Notes under the pieces: generated by a model
What the model was told of the DNA's origin: nothing
What the model saw: only the letters and a program-made list of their open reading frames with translations
Database searches by the model: none
Position numbers and translations under genes: made by a program
Shown here: positions 23,137-35,250 of the stretch, piece after piece
How the letters are laid out: every line of letters begins with the position of its first letter
Position numbering within the stretch: the first letter of the stretch is position 1
Source of the DNA: Scilla litardierei
Lineage: Eukaryota; Streptophyta; Magnoliopsida; Asparagales; Asparagaceae
Length of the DNA: 64,000 bases
Assembly (NCBI GenBank): GCA_030789695.1
Contig: CM061130.1
Span: forward strand, 16,874,061-16,938,060
Reading direction: 5' to 3'

Positions 23137-25070
23137 GTAAGAGCCCCTCCTCCCTTTGTCTTCGCATGAGATGCCCCTATCGTTTCCCTGTTGCTGCAAG
23201 TTTGGCTAATGAAATAAGCAAGAGAACAAATTAAAAATAGATAGAAAGAGACAGGTGAGTAAGGAAACAAAGGATGAGGAAATTAAGAACAACCTTGTAA
23301 ACATAAGTAGTATGAGAGACAGAGGGTTTAATGAATTAATAAATTATAGAGTAAGTGAGGATCACCTTAAAATCATTTGGTATTGTTTTAAAATAATATT
23401 TATATGTATGGGCAGTGACGGGTACATGAATTTCCCTCAGTGGACATAATGAAAACTGTGAGTCTCAGACTTCAATAATTAAAGATCTTATGTATGTTTC
23501 CACTCTCTCCTTTATTTTATCCTCTGTGAAATTACCTCTAATTTCATACATGCACACTTATATATCTTTTAGCAACTTCCCCTAGCTTATCAATCTTAAG
23601 AAACTTGTAATTATTTGTCTAGTTGTATAATCTGTTTATCTGGTGTTTAATTTTAGTGAACAAATCTTACCAAGTAATCATTTGGGACATTAATCTTTAT
23701 GTTACAGTGTTTCTGTTGTTCATGGAGAAAGGAGATATTCGTTCAAAGAGAGGCAAGTATGTAGGCATGGATGGTCATTTACAGTTGCAAAGTACCTTTC
23801 TTATATTTATTCCCTGTAATATATAAGTTGGGATACTTGTGCAATTATTAGTTAGAACATCCCATTTCTAATGATAACAGTACAAGGTTATGAAACAGTG
23901 CACACATATGTTAATACCAAACATGTTATATATTAGTTCACATGCAATTGAAACTGTGACTTCCTTTATATGCCTGGAGACAGAATGTATAGAAATGGAC
24001 CTTATATAAATTTTAACTCCAAACAAATTTACAAACAAGACATTAATTATTACTAGCAGAATCCGATATATGCTAGAAGAATTATTACTAGTAACCTGTT
24101 ATGTGTTAGATGGTTTAATTCTATGAAATGGACAACACCCTAGGTTAGAGAACCTAATAGAATGAACTATTATTTAAATAAGTTGGGGTGAACCTAATTC
24201 AGAGATATGTTCAATCAAAACAGAGAACCAGTTGTTCCATAGCGTAACGCCGTCGAGACGAACCCACGAACAACCGACACCACCGGAACAGGCAAGTGAA
24301 ACTTGCCAGTTCTTTGTTTAGGCCGTGCTTTAGGCTATTTCTTATTTTAGGCGTAAAAGAGACTAGGCGACGAAATGATACTCGCCTAGACGCAATTTTA
24401 AGATCTAGCTTGACAACGAAGCTAGATCTGTCACCCTGCCATGACATTCATGCATTTCTGCCTGTCACATTTAAATTTTCGTAACTGCATCCTCTTTACT
24501 TGTACTCCGCCTGTCACGTTTAAATTCCTTACCTGTACGCACTTAAACTATAACTTACCATGCCATGTCATCCATGCTTGAATGTTGCATTTGTAGCACA
24601 CGCTACGTACTTCCTTGTTCAGGCTAGGCACCTGCGTTGCAGGCACAACCCTATGCCAAATACACTTCCTGGCTCGTGATCCAGAAGCGGACTACATGTG
24701 TTGGTCAAAAGCCAATGCCCGATACACGTGGAGGGGTAGGGATAAGCGATCACTTGAGCTTAGGAGTTGGCCCGTACAGCCACTCCAGCCAAAAGGCGTA
24801 ATCTCTGAGCACGACGTGTTTACTTGGCTTGTGAAATCCATGTGATTGTTTAGTAGCTCTGCTACACATGCCATGATCTACTTGTGCCTTGTTAAACTTG
24901 CTGCCATGTCAAACTTGTCGCATCTATTTAATTGTTGCATCCATACTTTAAAATGCCATGTCATCGCACATCTTTAGAACCGCTAGGTTGTTTTACCTTC
25001 CTTTTAGTTTCCTTGCACAAAGTTTTTGTAGACTTTGCTGACATGCGCCCTCGTCTCTTTTGGGTGTCGC

Positions 25071-25178
25071 ATGTTAGTTACCGAGCCAGAGTCCGTCGCT
25101 GAGGACGAGGTGTTTGCTGACTTTGAGCCTGGGTCCACCGTTGACGTGGAGTACGAGGACAACGACGACCAGTCGTAG
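25071..25178 (+). other. Acidic small ORF / exon in A LTR
   Basis: A 35-codon frame with M at 25071 includes TEPESVAEDEVFADFEPGST and ends at TAG 25176-25178. ATGTTAG at its start gives an acceptor-like AG (25076-25077). The 3' LTR copy at 42294-42401 keeps the frame open with three residue changes. It lies about 350 bp from the LTR end, as in R and R0. Function unknown; the alternation of acidic and aromatic residues resembles activation domains. Confidence 0.45.
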
Positions 25179-25669
25179 AGACGTAGTTCTGTGTTACTTT
25201 CTGCTTAGTCTATTGTTAGGTTGTCGGTGCGTAGAACCCTTCTTTATGTACGTTGATTATTTCTGTTTGCCATTCTTGGGCCTTTTAGACTCTTTTCTTT
25301 TAGCCTGGTGGCTTTTTTATGATGTTGGAATTTATTATGGACATTCTGAGATTGAAATAATTTTATTATTTGTCTCCTTCTTTTATTATTATTTTTGTTC
25401 TGCTACGCACTTGAAAGGACCTATACGTGGTTATTTCAGACGCTTTACAGACTGGAGCCTCACAGCTCCAAGTCTGAGCGGACTTCTCACGTCTCGCCTC
25501 CATTTTAGGGAAGCGGGTCGTGACGGGTTTTGTTGGTGGCCCATGCAGGTCTTCTTGCAACTGCGAATTATCGAAACAACGATAATAATTATAGAATGTC
25601 TATTAATTAAATTCAAACATCCAAGTCATAAGGTTTGAGTCTAATTTAATTCGTTTTCTATGTCATTAG

Positions 25670-26750
25670 ATGGCTGGAAGACAACAGATCCGAGCTGGTG
25701 GTGGGCCCGACCGTGTTGCGGTGCCGGATAGATAGCACACCAATGCTGAAGTCATGGGGATGATGCATCAGATGATGCAGGTGCAGCAGTGCATACTCCA
25801 GAATGCCCCTCGCTTCGAGTCGGGAGAGAAGTAGTTTCGGGAGCTGGGCCCGACTTATTTCGATGGATCTGAAGGACCGTTGGCTGCAAAGGAGTGGATT
25901 CGGAATACAGAGGATAATCTGAGGATGTTGAAGAACAACCCGGCTGGATGGGTTGATTTGGTGAAGAAACAGCTCAATGATAATGCCCGCAACTGGTGGG
26001 ATGTAGAGGAGGAGCTGTTGGTGAGACCTATTCCTTGGGCTACTTTCAAGGCTAGGTTCGATGAGGAGTATTTCCCGAAGGCTGCCAGGAGGGAGATGTT
26101 GCAGCGATTCATTGATCTGAAGCAGGGAGATCTCTCGGTGGACCAGTATCACCAGGAGTTCACCAGATTGAGTCGCTTCGCACCGAAGATGGTGGAGGAT
26201 GCCGAGGATAAAGCTCAGAGGTTTCTGCAGGGTCTTTCCTTAGATTTGCAGAGCCTGATGTCTTCGTCAGATTTGGAGTCTTATCAGAAGTTGCTGGTAG
26301 CTGCTAGGAGGCAGGAGCAGATTGTGAGCCAGAAGAGAGGACCGACTTCTGAAGCTGGGAAGAGGTATATGGAGCAGGTCCGAGCAGTGGTTAGGCCTAG
26401 GTTCAAGCCTAACCAGCTGGTGCAGTTCAAGAGGCCAGGTGGGCCTACTATGAAGACTTGCCATTTCTGCGGCAAGACTGGGCATGTCAAGGAGCAGTGC
26501 AGGAAGATGTTGGGACAGTGCTTGGTTTGTGGTGATCCTACTCATGTCATGAAGGATTGCCCAAAGTCTAGACAGCCTTGGAAAGGACCGGTTGCAGCTC
26601 AGCCGTTGCAGCAGAGAGCACCTGTACCTGCTGGACGTGGAGCACCTCTCATTCCACAGAAGCAGGCGTTTCAGCAGGCTTTGCAGCCGAGGAGGCAGGC
26701 TTTCCTGATGACTACAGTTAAGGCTGAGACTGAGGATGAGGTTATTGCAG
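25670..26750 (+). pseudogene. gag: Chromovirus Gag with two in-frame stops
   Basis: The frame starts MAGRQQIRAGGGP at 25670. TAG stops at 25733-25735 and 25832-25834 interrupt it. From 25880 it is open: the retrotransposon Gag domain (AKEWIRNTEDNLRML, then FKARFDEEYFP) and two zinc knuckles, CHFCGKTGHVKEQC (26459-26500) and CLVCGDPTHVMKDC (26519-26560). A Gln/Pro-rich linker follows. Coding similarity ends at GTTATTGCAG (26750), where a GT-AG intron-like segment begins. A typical acceptor, CATTAG, sits immediately before the ATG, so the start may follow a leader intron. Confidence 0.85.
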
Positions 26751-26867
26751 GTAACTCTCAGTCTAGTTGTTTCTTTCCTTAGTTAATCTTGTTTGTTAGA
26801 ATGTATTTGTTTGCTTGAATATATTATGTTTGCTAGAATAGGATTTGATTGTTAGATTGTTTGTTAG
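26751..26867 (+). other. Intron-like segment at gag/protease junction of A
   Basis: 117 bases bounded by AG/GTAACT and TTGTTAG/GT. It is strongly T/A-rich, with in-frame stops, between GC-richer coding sequence. Excision leaves gag and protease in one frame (phase 1). The related element R has a 55-base GT-AG segment at the same codon. Confidence 0.6.
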
Positions 26868-29800
26868 GTGTGATTTTGGTTTGCACATTTCCTGCACGAG
26901 TCCTCTTCGACTCTGGTGCATCGATGTGCATTTTATCCCGGAGCTTCATGGACAAGAATTCCTTGTCGACTTCCCCTCTTCCCAAGAGTTGGGATATCGT
27001 CACAGGGAATGGCGTGATCTCAGTGCATCGTGGTTGCAATTCTTGTCCTTTGGTGGTCTGTGGACATGAGCTTTACGCTGACTTCATTGTCCACGACATC
27101 ATCAACTATGATGCCGTCCTTGGGATGGACTGGCTTGGGAGTTTCTACGCCACGATCGATTGCCGGTGGAAGAAGGCGGTGTTCGAGATCCCAGGTCATC
27201 CGGTATTTGAGTTCAGCCGAGGCAGCAGTTCGCTTGGTCCTGTTAGGTTTCGGGCCAAGCCGGTGGAGATCGTTGCTATGCAGATGGAGCAGACTAGACC
27301 AGCTGTGGTGCGAGAATTCAACGACGTCTTCCCCGAGGAGATGTCTGGACTGCCGCCCGATCGAGCTCTTGAGTTTTCGATCGATCTTGTTCCAGGAGCA
27401 CAGCCTATTTCGAAGGCACCGTATCGTATGGCTCCAGCTGAGTTGGAGGAATTACGTAGGCAGCTGGATGAGCTTTTGCAGAAGGGGTACATTAATCCTA
27501 GTGTGTCTCTGTGGGGAGCACCGGTGTTGCTGGTGAAGAAGAAGGATGGTTCGCGTCGCATGTGCGTGGACTACAGGGAGATGAATGCCGTCACCATCAA
27601 GAATCGATACCCATTGCCTCGTATAGATGACATCTTTGATCAGCTTGGAGGATCGAGAGTGTTCTCTAAGTTGGACCTGAGGAGTGGCTATCACCAGCTA
27701 AAGGTGAGGAAAGAAGATATTCAGAAGACAGCGTTCAGGACGAAGTATGGTCACTACGAGTTCGTGGTTATACCCTTCGGCGTAACCAATGCGCCCGCAG
27801 GTTTTATGAACCTGATGAATCTGATCTTCTACGAATTTCTAGATAAATTTGTTGTTATATTTATTGACGACATCTTGATCTATTCAAAGTCGGAGGAAGA
27901 GCATGCATCGCACTTGAGGACAGTATTGGAGATTTTGAGAAAGCATAGTTTGTATGCTAAGTATTCCAAGTGAGAGTTCTGGCTTGATAGGCTTGCTTTT
28001 CTTGGGCACGTGGTGTCGGGAGATGGAATATCGGTGGATCCTGAGAAGATTAAGGCTATCAGAGAGTGGCCTGTTCCGCAGTCAGCATCTGAGATCCGGA
28101 GTTTCCTTGGGCTTGCAGGTTATTATCGGCGTTTCATTAAGGATTTTTCTCGGATTGCTGAGCCGATGACCAGACTGACGAGGAAGGATGTATCTTTCGT
28201 CTGGTCCGATGATTGTGAGATGGCCTTTTCTATTCTGAAGGAGAGATTGATGACTGCCCCTGTTCTTGCTGTGCCCGATCGGAGTGGAGGATTTGAGATC
28301 TTTTGCGATGCTTCTGGCAAGGGTCTCGGTTGTGTTTTGCATCAGCATGGGCACATGGTTGCGTATGCTTCTCGTCAGCTTAAGGCTCATGAGAAGAATT
28401 ACCCGACGCACGATTTGGAGTTGGCTGCAGTCGTATTTGCGCTCAAGATTTGGAGGCACTTCTTGTTGAGTGAGAAGGTGAAGATCTTCATCGATTACAA
28501 AAGCTTGAAGTATATCTTTACGCAGAAGGAGCTCAACATGTGACAGCGTCGATGGTTGGAGCTTATGGCAGACTATGAGATCGACTTGCAGTATCACCCT
28601 GGTAAGGTGAATGTGGTTCTGGATGCGCTAAGCAGACTTCCAGCGGTGATGATGTTGACCTCGCAGTGGAGGTTGCAACAGGATTTTTGCGAGTCTGGTA
28701 TTGAGATCATGCTTCCTGGAGAGGCTTCTTCATTGATGTGTATGCAGATACAGTCGACGATCGTGGATCAGATCAAGGCAGGTCAGGCCGGAGATCCGAA
28801 GCTGGTGAAGATTTGGGAGCAGGTAGAAGCCGGTCTGCAGACTGGCTTCTTGATTCATGGAGATGGTTCGTTGAGATTTGGAGCCAGGTTGTGTGTGCCA
28901 GCTGGAGATATTAGAGAGGAGTTGTTGGTTGAGGCACAGAGTTCGCCGTATTCTGTGCATCCTGGTGGTACCAAGATGTACAAGGATCTTCGTCTGAACT
29001 ATTGGTGGCATGGTATGAAGCAGAGTGTGGCACGGAGCATTGCCAAATGTTTGGTCTACCAGCAGGTCAAGGCAGAGCACCAGCGTACGGCAGGGTTGCT
29101 ACAACCGCTTCCGATTCCGGAGTGGAAGTGGCAACACATCACTATGGATTTCGTGACTGGACTACCTCAGAGTCCGAAGCAGAATGATGCGATTTGGGTG
29201 ATGGTAGACCGATTGACCAAATCCGCGCACTTTATTCCCTTCCGAGTAGGACAGTCCACTGAGACGCTAGCGAGGAGATATATGGAGGTAAATCCTTTTA
29301 CTCTCCGTTATTATTTCCTTTTCCTAGTTTAGATAGTGATGTAACATGAATCATGCAGGAGATCATGTGAATTCACGGAGTCCCCGTGAGTATCGTGTCG
29401 GACAGATATACGAGATTCACATCTCAGTTTTGGCAGTCTGCAGAAGAGCTTGGGTACGAGTCTAAGTTTCAGCACGGCGTACCATCCGCAGACAGATGGC
29501 CAGTCCGAGAGGACGATTCAGATTTTGGAGGACATGCTGAGAGCGTGCATGTTGGACTTCAAGGGATCTTGGGAGGATCATCTCCATCATGTTGAGTTTG
29601 CCTACAATAACAGCTACAGGCGAGTATTGGCATGGCTCCATTCGCCGTGCTATACGGGAAGAAATGTCGATCGCCACTGAGCTGGGATGACATTGGAGAC
29701 CGAGAGCTGTTAGGACCAGAGATGATCGTGGAGGCCGTGGATGTTGTGAGGAACATCCGGGAGAAGCTGAGGATCGCGCAGGACCGTTTCAAGCATTGAG

Positions 29801-30254
29801 CAGATGCTAAACGGAGGCCTTTGGAGTTTCAGCCTGGAGATCATGTCTTTCTGAAGATCTCTCCGAATCGGGGAGTTATTCGATTTGGAAAGAGAGGCAA
29901 GCTGACTCCGAGGTACATTGGGCCGTTCGACGTCCTGGAGAGAGTTGGAGCGGTGGCTTATCGCTTGGCATTGCCACCGTCACTGGAGGGAGTTCACGAT
30001 GTATTTCACGTATCTCAGTTACGTCGATACGTCAGTGATCCGTCTCATGCTGTGGATAGATCACGGTCCGATCGGACCTGACCTATGACCAGCAACCAGT
30101 TGAGATTTTGGACCGACGGCAGAAGTAGCTGAGGAATAAGATCGTCGACTTGGTTAGAGTGCAGTGGCGTCATGGTTCATCTGGGGAGTCCACCTGGGAG
30201 CACGAGGATGATATGAGAGAGTGCTTTCCGCACTTGTTTCCGAGCAGTAGTTGA
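26868..30254 (+). pseudogene. pol: Chromovirus pol: protease, RT, RNase H, integrase, chromodomain
   Basis: The protease has LFDSGAS (near 26908). RT has [20 protein letters not shown] and the FIDD active site near 27860. RNase H has [11 protein letters not shown] and [14 protein letters not shown]. The integrase zinc finger has lost one Cys (CLVYQQ), the core has [10 protein letters not shown], and the C-terminal block has FQPGDHVFLKISPNRG. The chromodomain-like end carries LVRVQWRHGSSGESTWE. Breaks: TGA 27971-27973, TGA 28541-28543 (CGA to TGA), intron-like insert 29288-29358, TGA 29368-29370 (again CGA to TGA), frame changes near 29450, 29640 and 30065, and a TAG in the chromodomain. Final TGA 30252-30254. 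Confidence 0.88.
29288..29358 (+). other. 71-base GT-AG intron-like insertion inside integrase
   Basis: Integrase codons run to RRYME, then GTAAATCC starts a T-rich segment ending CATGCAG, after which the integrase pattern resumes with GAG ATC. R0 and R have the same integrase region uninterrupted. The segment's 71 bases would shift frame if retained. Confidence 0.6.
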
Positions 30255-31101
30255 TGTTGATTCCGAGGTCGGAATCATTCATAAGGTGGGTATGATGTAA
30301 CGGTCACTTTCCGACCGTATGTATTTTAGCGCGTAGTCGTGTTTTATGTGTGTTTGGTGTATTTGATTTTTATTATTGTCTTCCGTAGTTCAGATGCGCG
30401 ACCGAACCCTGTTTTCACAGCTCTCTCGGAGGCGCGAGCGCCCCGGTATTTTCCTTGTAATTTTTGGACGTGGAGGGATCGATCTGCAATAACTCTTCAT
30501 TAATTATTAAAAACATCTTTATAAAATCTGAGTTTCATAATAATAAGTATGTACGGTTGTAAGACAAACTTAATAATATTATATACCTTGATAACTTATC
30601 TTTAAAAAAAAGATTTCAAACTTAACTACCATATATTTATATTTTAAACTAACATTTCCTAATTTTAGCACTAAGGGCCAAATGCTGTGAGTCTTGAAAC
30701 AAATCGAATCTGTTTAAATCCTAACTGTATCCCACAATCCCAACACCCCACATTTTCCCCCGTACCTCTCTCCCACGTCTCTTTTCTCCCTACAAAAAAT
30801 AACAGTAGCCAACAACTTTTGAACCCAAAAACATTTCACCCAGGCTTTCCTCCTCTTCGATCTGTGCGCACGCAAGAGGCACATTCCTCCTCCTTGCCCT
30901 CGATCTACCGAACCTCTCCCGACCTCGCCACCATCATCAGCCAGTCTGCCACCAATCAGCGTCGCAGCCTCCCGTCACCGGACCGCCATCCCTTGCACCT
31001 CTCCAGCGTGCACGCCGCCCGGAGATCGCCCAGCGTGCATGCTGCCACCTCGAGGTCGCCGAACAACACCGCCAAGCCACCGAGACCGGCGCCCCTCCTT
31101 T

Positions 31102-32639
31102 TGTGTGCAATGATATGATCGGGGGCGTGAGATTTAAATATTTGTAACCGCAAGCGCACGGTGTTGTAGTGTGGCTTGGGGGTCGAACTCATGGAGGCGT
31201 GGATGTGCTTGTGTCAGAGAGGATCAAATTCACCCCCATGGGCGAGCTAGCCCGGATCGAATGATGGGTTGTCACGGTAAAAGGATTGCAAGGTATAGAC
31301 AATATAAAGGAAAAACCCGGGACTTTGGTTTCCACCCTATCGAGCGACTCAACGATCGGAATTAGGGTCTAATGGTGAGACGTTGCCTCTAAGAGTGGTA
31401 CCAGCGTCCCATGGGCCCGATATTCCGGTCGGTGCCCAGGATGATACGCCGGACTTCCCGGGTTCGATCAATGGGCACTCCCGTGTCCATTAACACTGAT
31501 CGACTCCGGGAGCACTAAGCTCGCAACGATAACTCCCAACGTCTCATCCTGCCGCTCCTGCGCGCTAGGATTCGACGTCTATGCTAAGGGCGTGAGCTAT
31601 GGCTAGGGAGTCAACCGACAAGTTTATTCCCCCTTGGCCCAACGGCCAAAGGCGGTCTTTTTTCCACCGATGACAATAAAACACCCCGCGTAACCGTTAG
31701 ATTCCTAATCCCTATCGATTTCCTAGCCCTATGGACGCATCGGGAAGAGCCCACGAAGGGGTTTCCGCCAAAATCCCAGATTTGGGAACTACTCACACAT
31801 ATTTAGTAAAAAGCGATCTAAACAGAAATCGACCGTAAAAATCATGATCAGACAATAGAAATGCAATGGTAGTAAAGCAATTAAGATAATACTAAAGTTT
31901 GACAAAGATCTAAAAACTTACAAAAACTTGGAAATTACAGCCGTCACAAAATGAAGAAAACATCAAAAAAATAACCAACTCGCGTTTCTGGAAAACCTAG
32001 GGTTCTATATATAGGAAAAGATATCACCCGATCGGTTGACAAGTCAAACGATCGGGTGATCAGCTTCAAACTTTGGCAGCGAGATGCGGGACTTCACCCG
32101 GTCAGGATGAACCGGTCGGTTGAAACATGGATGTGACCGGTTGGATCTTGGTGCCGACCGGGTGAGGAAACCGGTTGGATCTTCGTGTCTTGGCTTTTGA
32201 GATTCAGCTACAGGTGAACCGATCGGGTGAAGGTCACCCGATCGGTTGGCAATCAGCTTCGAGTTCCAGAGAGTTTGGTCTTTTGACCCGGTCACTGAAC
32301 CGACCGGGTGACTTCTTGTGAGCTCCAAGCTGCGTCCGGGTGGTGCACGCGTGCATCACCCGATCGGTTGAAGATGACCAACCGACCAGGTGAGGGGCTG
32401 AAAGATGATATCATCGTCGTTTGACCCCCTGGATCATGCGTGACTCATCCCGTTGCTCCGGGGACTTGCGATATCGTCGTTTTATGTCCCTTATGCCAGT
32501 AAACTCCTGCAAAATATGGAAAACACGGAAAAGTGAAAGAAAACAAGAAAACACGAGAAAACGAATATAAGACGGCGGTAAAATACGGAAAAACACGGAA
32601 GAAAACGTGCGCAAATATATGAAATATAAACGCACGTCA
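31102..32639 (-). repeat. 3' LTR of element D (left copy)
   Basis: Plus strand TGTGTGCAATGATATG to GCACGTCA, 1538 bp. It lacks about 30 bp present in the other LTR at 39023-39052. Directly right is AAATCCCCCAAGCT, the polypurine tract in reverse. Confidence 0.9.
32005..32394 (-). promoter_or_regulatory. ACCGATCGGTT-type palindrome array and TATA box, D 3' LTR
   Basis: CACCCGATCGGTTGA, AACCGGTCGGTTGA and related words recur about twelve times at 32025-32394. On the minus strand the array is followed within about 15 bp by CTATATATAG (32005-32014). The 5' LTR has the same at 39703-40094. Adjacent cores are commonly 19-20 bp apart. Confidence 0.8.
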
Positions 32640-34423
32640 AAATCCCCCAAGCTGAACTCTTCCTCGTCCTCGAGGAAGACGAGTGAGAGTAGGAGCTCGG
32701 AGAGGAAAAATAGAGAGAAAGAGAGAAAAAGAAAACTCTATATCCTAGATCACCCGTCAGGGCCAACAAAATCAAAAACGACACACCAAGCAAGCAAATG
32801 CCAAATCACATCGCCAAACCAAGGAATACGAGTCCAGACAAGTGCCGTGGGCCCACGCGGTGAAGCGCGAGTGAGTGTGGTCGTGCGCTAGCAGATGGTG
32901 TCACTATCTACGATGTGCGATAACGCTCGATATACACAAATCCAGGAAATGACCCAAATATCGATTCGAATTGGATAAAGCGGTGAATATATAGTTCAAG
33001 CATGCATGAGAATAGAGAGAGAATCGAAACATATCATGCGTCGGGGACTCCACAACTAGGGTTAAGGAAATCACCTCACTATAGCCAATATAATAGCTAA
33101 AAAGTTCCTAAGCCAAGTGTTTTTTGAAACCGATGGGGGTTGAAATGATGTGGAGTAGAACACTCGGTGCAAATTCTCGCCTTCCCTTTATTCTCGGCAA
33201 GCAGGAAAAGATATTCACACGGGAATTTTTTTTGGGTTTTGGGTATTTGTATATTTATTTGGATTTTTGGCTATACAATATTTTTTTCTTTTCTTTTCTC
33301 TTCTTTTTGGGGTTTTCTTTTCTTTTCTCTTTTTTTTGGATTTTTGGGTTTTTGGCTATACACATGTGTACTCTCCCAAGTGGGAGAACGGTACACGACG
33401 AGGGGATTTGCACCAAGTAAAACAAAAAAGAAATCGGAATCTAAACACTTGGGCAAAGGAAACTACTCTCGCTAGTTAGAGCATGGGCTAAATGAGTTAT
33501 CCTAGTCCTTAATTGTGGAATCCCGACACATGCGAAATGAAGTATACGATACATATATAGCATGCAGAAGCAAACAGGAGAAACAAATACCGCATTATTC
33601 ATATCGAAGCGTGATAATCTAGAGGTCATTCCTGGACAGGTATATAAAGTAAAATCACAAAGCAGAAGCACATCAAACAGCTAGGCACGACACACGACTC
33701 ACAAAAATCTAAGTGGACCCACGATGCGTGAAATGCAGGGGGACTCGATATCCTAGGGCTAGTGAGTGTAATTATCGATGCCATGCTAGGTGTGTGTGAT
33801 TTTGTGGCAATTCATCATCGGGTTCATCTCCAGGAGAAAGAGATAAAAAGAAGAATAGAAAAAAGAAAAAGAAAAAGATGGAGGAAAACGACTCAAATAC
33901 GAAAAAGAAAGACTCAAATGACGCACAAAGTGCGACTCCCCCAAGCTGAAGCTTGCATTACCCTCAATGCAATAAGAGTGAGTACGGGAGGGCAATGAAA
34001 ATGGGGGGGGGGGAATACGCACTGACACAAAAAGAAATGAAAAACATGGAAAACACAGATACGAAACTGAAAATAAAGAAAAATCAAAATCAAACCACAC
34101 GACATAAAAATAGGAAAAGAAAGAAAGAAAGATGACACGACACATAAAAAAATAAAACAAGCACACACACAAAGAAAACAAAACACGACAACACAACAAA
34201 ATAGACTTCCCCCAAGCTAGACGTGACAATGCTAGCGATGAGATAAGATCGTGAAAGTGCAGAGATATGCAAGGGGGAGGTCAAAAAAACAAAGAAAGGA
34301 AATAGAAATAAAAAGGAAGCGATTCGACACGTGAATGGGTCCTCTCCCTAGCAGTGGTAAAGCAGGGCCCCGCAAAGATAGATGGGCACTAAAAATAGGG
34401 GGGAAAAGATGGATGGGAAAATA
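32640..34423 (-). other. D 3' noncoding region with three polypurine-like tracts
   Basis: No gene is seen; the plus-strand T-rich ORFs are low complexity. CCCCCAAGCT (minus strand AGCTTGGGGG) occurs near 32644, 33941 and 34207. The copy near 33941 is associated with an ATTGAGGGTAATG motif, like the corresponding site in copies 0 and B. Confidence 0.65.
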
Positions 34424-34825
34424 TCAAGCAGAGGCACCACCCTCTGGGGGTGGTGATGGGGGCCTGTGCTGGGGACCAGGAGTGGTGGGGGGTGGAATGT
34501 GAAGCTCGGAGACATCGGGTGGGTCAGTGCGAATGTGACGAATGAGGTTTTGAAGGACGGGCAGGTCTCGGTCTACGGACTCCTGAGTTGCCCGACCACC
34601 ATGTCCAGCTAGGAGGATCATGGCCACGAACCGGTCGGATTGGTCGTCGTCTTGGAATGACACCCCGAATTCGGCATCGCCAATGTAAGCGGGGGAAGTG
34701 GTGCGTGAGGTGGTAGATGAATTGGTGGTGGTGGATTGAGCGGGGGGTTGTGTGCGACGAGCATGACGGGTGGGCCTAGGGTTGGAAGAGCTGGCGTCGG
34801 TGGGCTTAGCATGGCGAGGAGGCAT
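34424..34825 (-). CDS. Short Pro-rich ORF in envelope position of D
   Basis: 133 residues starting MPPRHAKPTDASSSNPRPTR, then a Ser/Thr/Pro stretch, GVSFQDDDQSDRFVAMIL, LPVLQNLIRHIRTDPPD and a Pro-rich end. Its start resembles that of the much larger ORFs in copies 0 and B, and it lies at the same position after the internal palindrome array. It looks like a shortened relative. I recognise no functional domain. Confidence 0.5.
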   Translation of the reverse strand: MPPRHAKPTDASSSNPRPTRHARRTQPPAQSTTTNSSTTSRTTSPAYIGDAEFGVSFQDDDQSDRFVAMILLAGHGGRATQESVDRDLPVLQNLIRHIRTDPPDVSELHIPPPTTPGPQHRPPSPPPEGGASA

Positions 34826-35250
34826 TATGCAGGAGTCGTGTGTGTGTGAGTGTATGCAAAAGACGATGAATACACACAAACACGGCCAACGAGCAAAATG
34901 AAATATTTAGGGCAAAATAAAAATTGAGCTAAGGAGCGAGTTTATCCAAATGAGATGAAGATCGTTGCTCGTAGACACCCCAATGCTACTTGACAGGAGC
35001 ACGTGTGAAGTCGCGGCAATCCTTTCAGCAAGTTTCGAAATTGGGGGAGAATGGGTGAAAGTTAGGGTTTTGTGTGCAGGCGAAATCGAGGAGGATGGTG
35101 AGAAATCGATGGAGAGATGGATAGGGAGAGGGGGGAGATCGATTGGGGTTGATTTAGGGGAAGAACGAGGTCAGGCGCAAGAGGGGGAGTCGAAGCGTCG
35201 ATCTGGAATTCGAAATCGGGTGAGGGCGGATCGAACGGGCGGGGGGCGGC

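Larger units (their letters stand above)
22320..25525 (+). repeat. 5' LTR of element A
   Basis: From TGTAACTGTCACTTTCC to GGGTCGTGACG (last base changed from A). Length 3206 bp, unusually long. It contains an AT-rich U3, a GC-rich leader block ending GAGGTAAGA, about 2 kb of AT-rich sequence, and an acidic frame at 25071-25178. Confidence 0.9.

Noticed and set aside
22841..23140. 99-residue open frame, repeated at 30687-31118
   Set aside because: Both are the two LTR copies of A. The frame is kept by low age and GC richness; better explained as a leader exon than a protein.
33124..33475. Hydrophobic membrane-protein-like frames
   Set aside because: The DNA is a T-rich low-complexity stretch (TTTTC runs) in the 3' region of D; no conserved counterpart in copies 0 or B.
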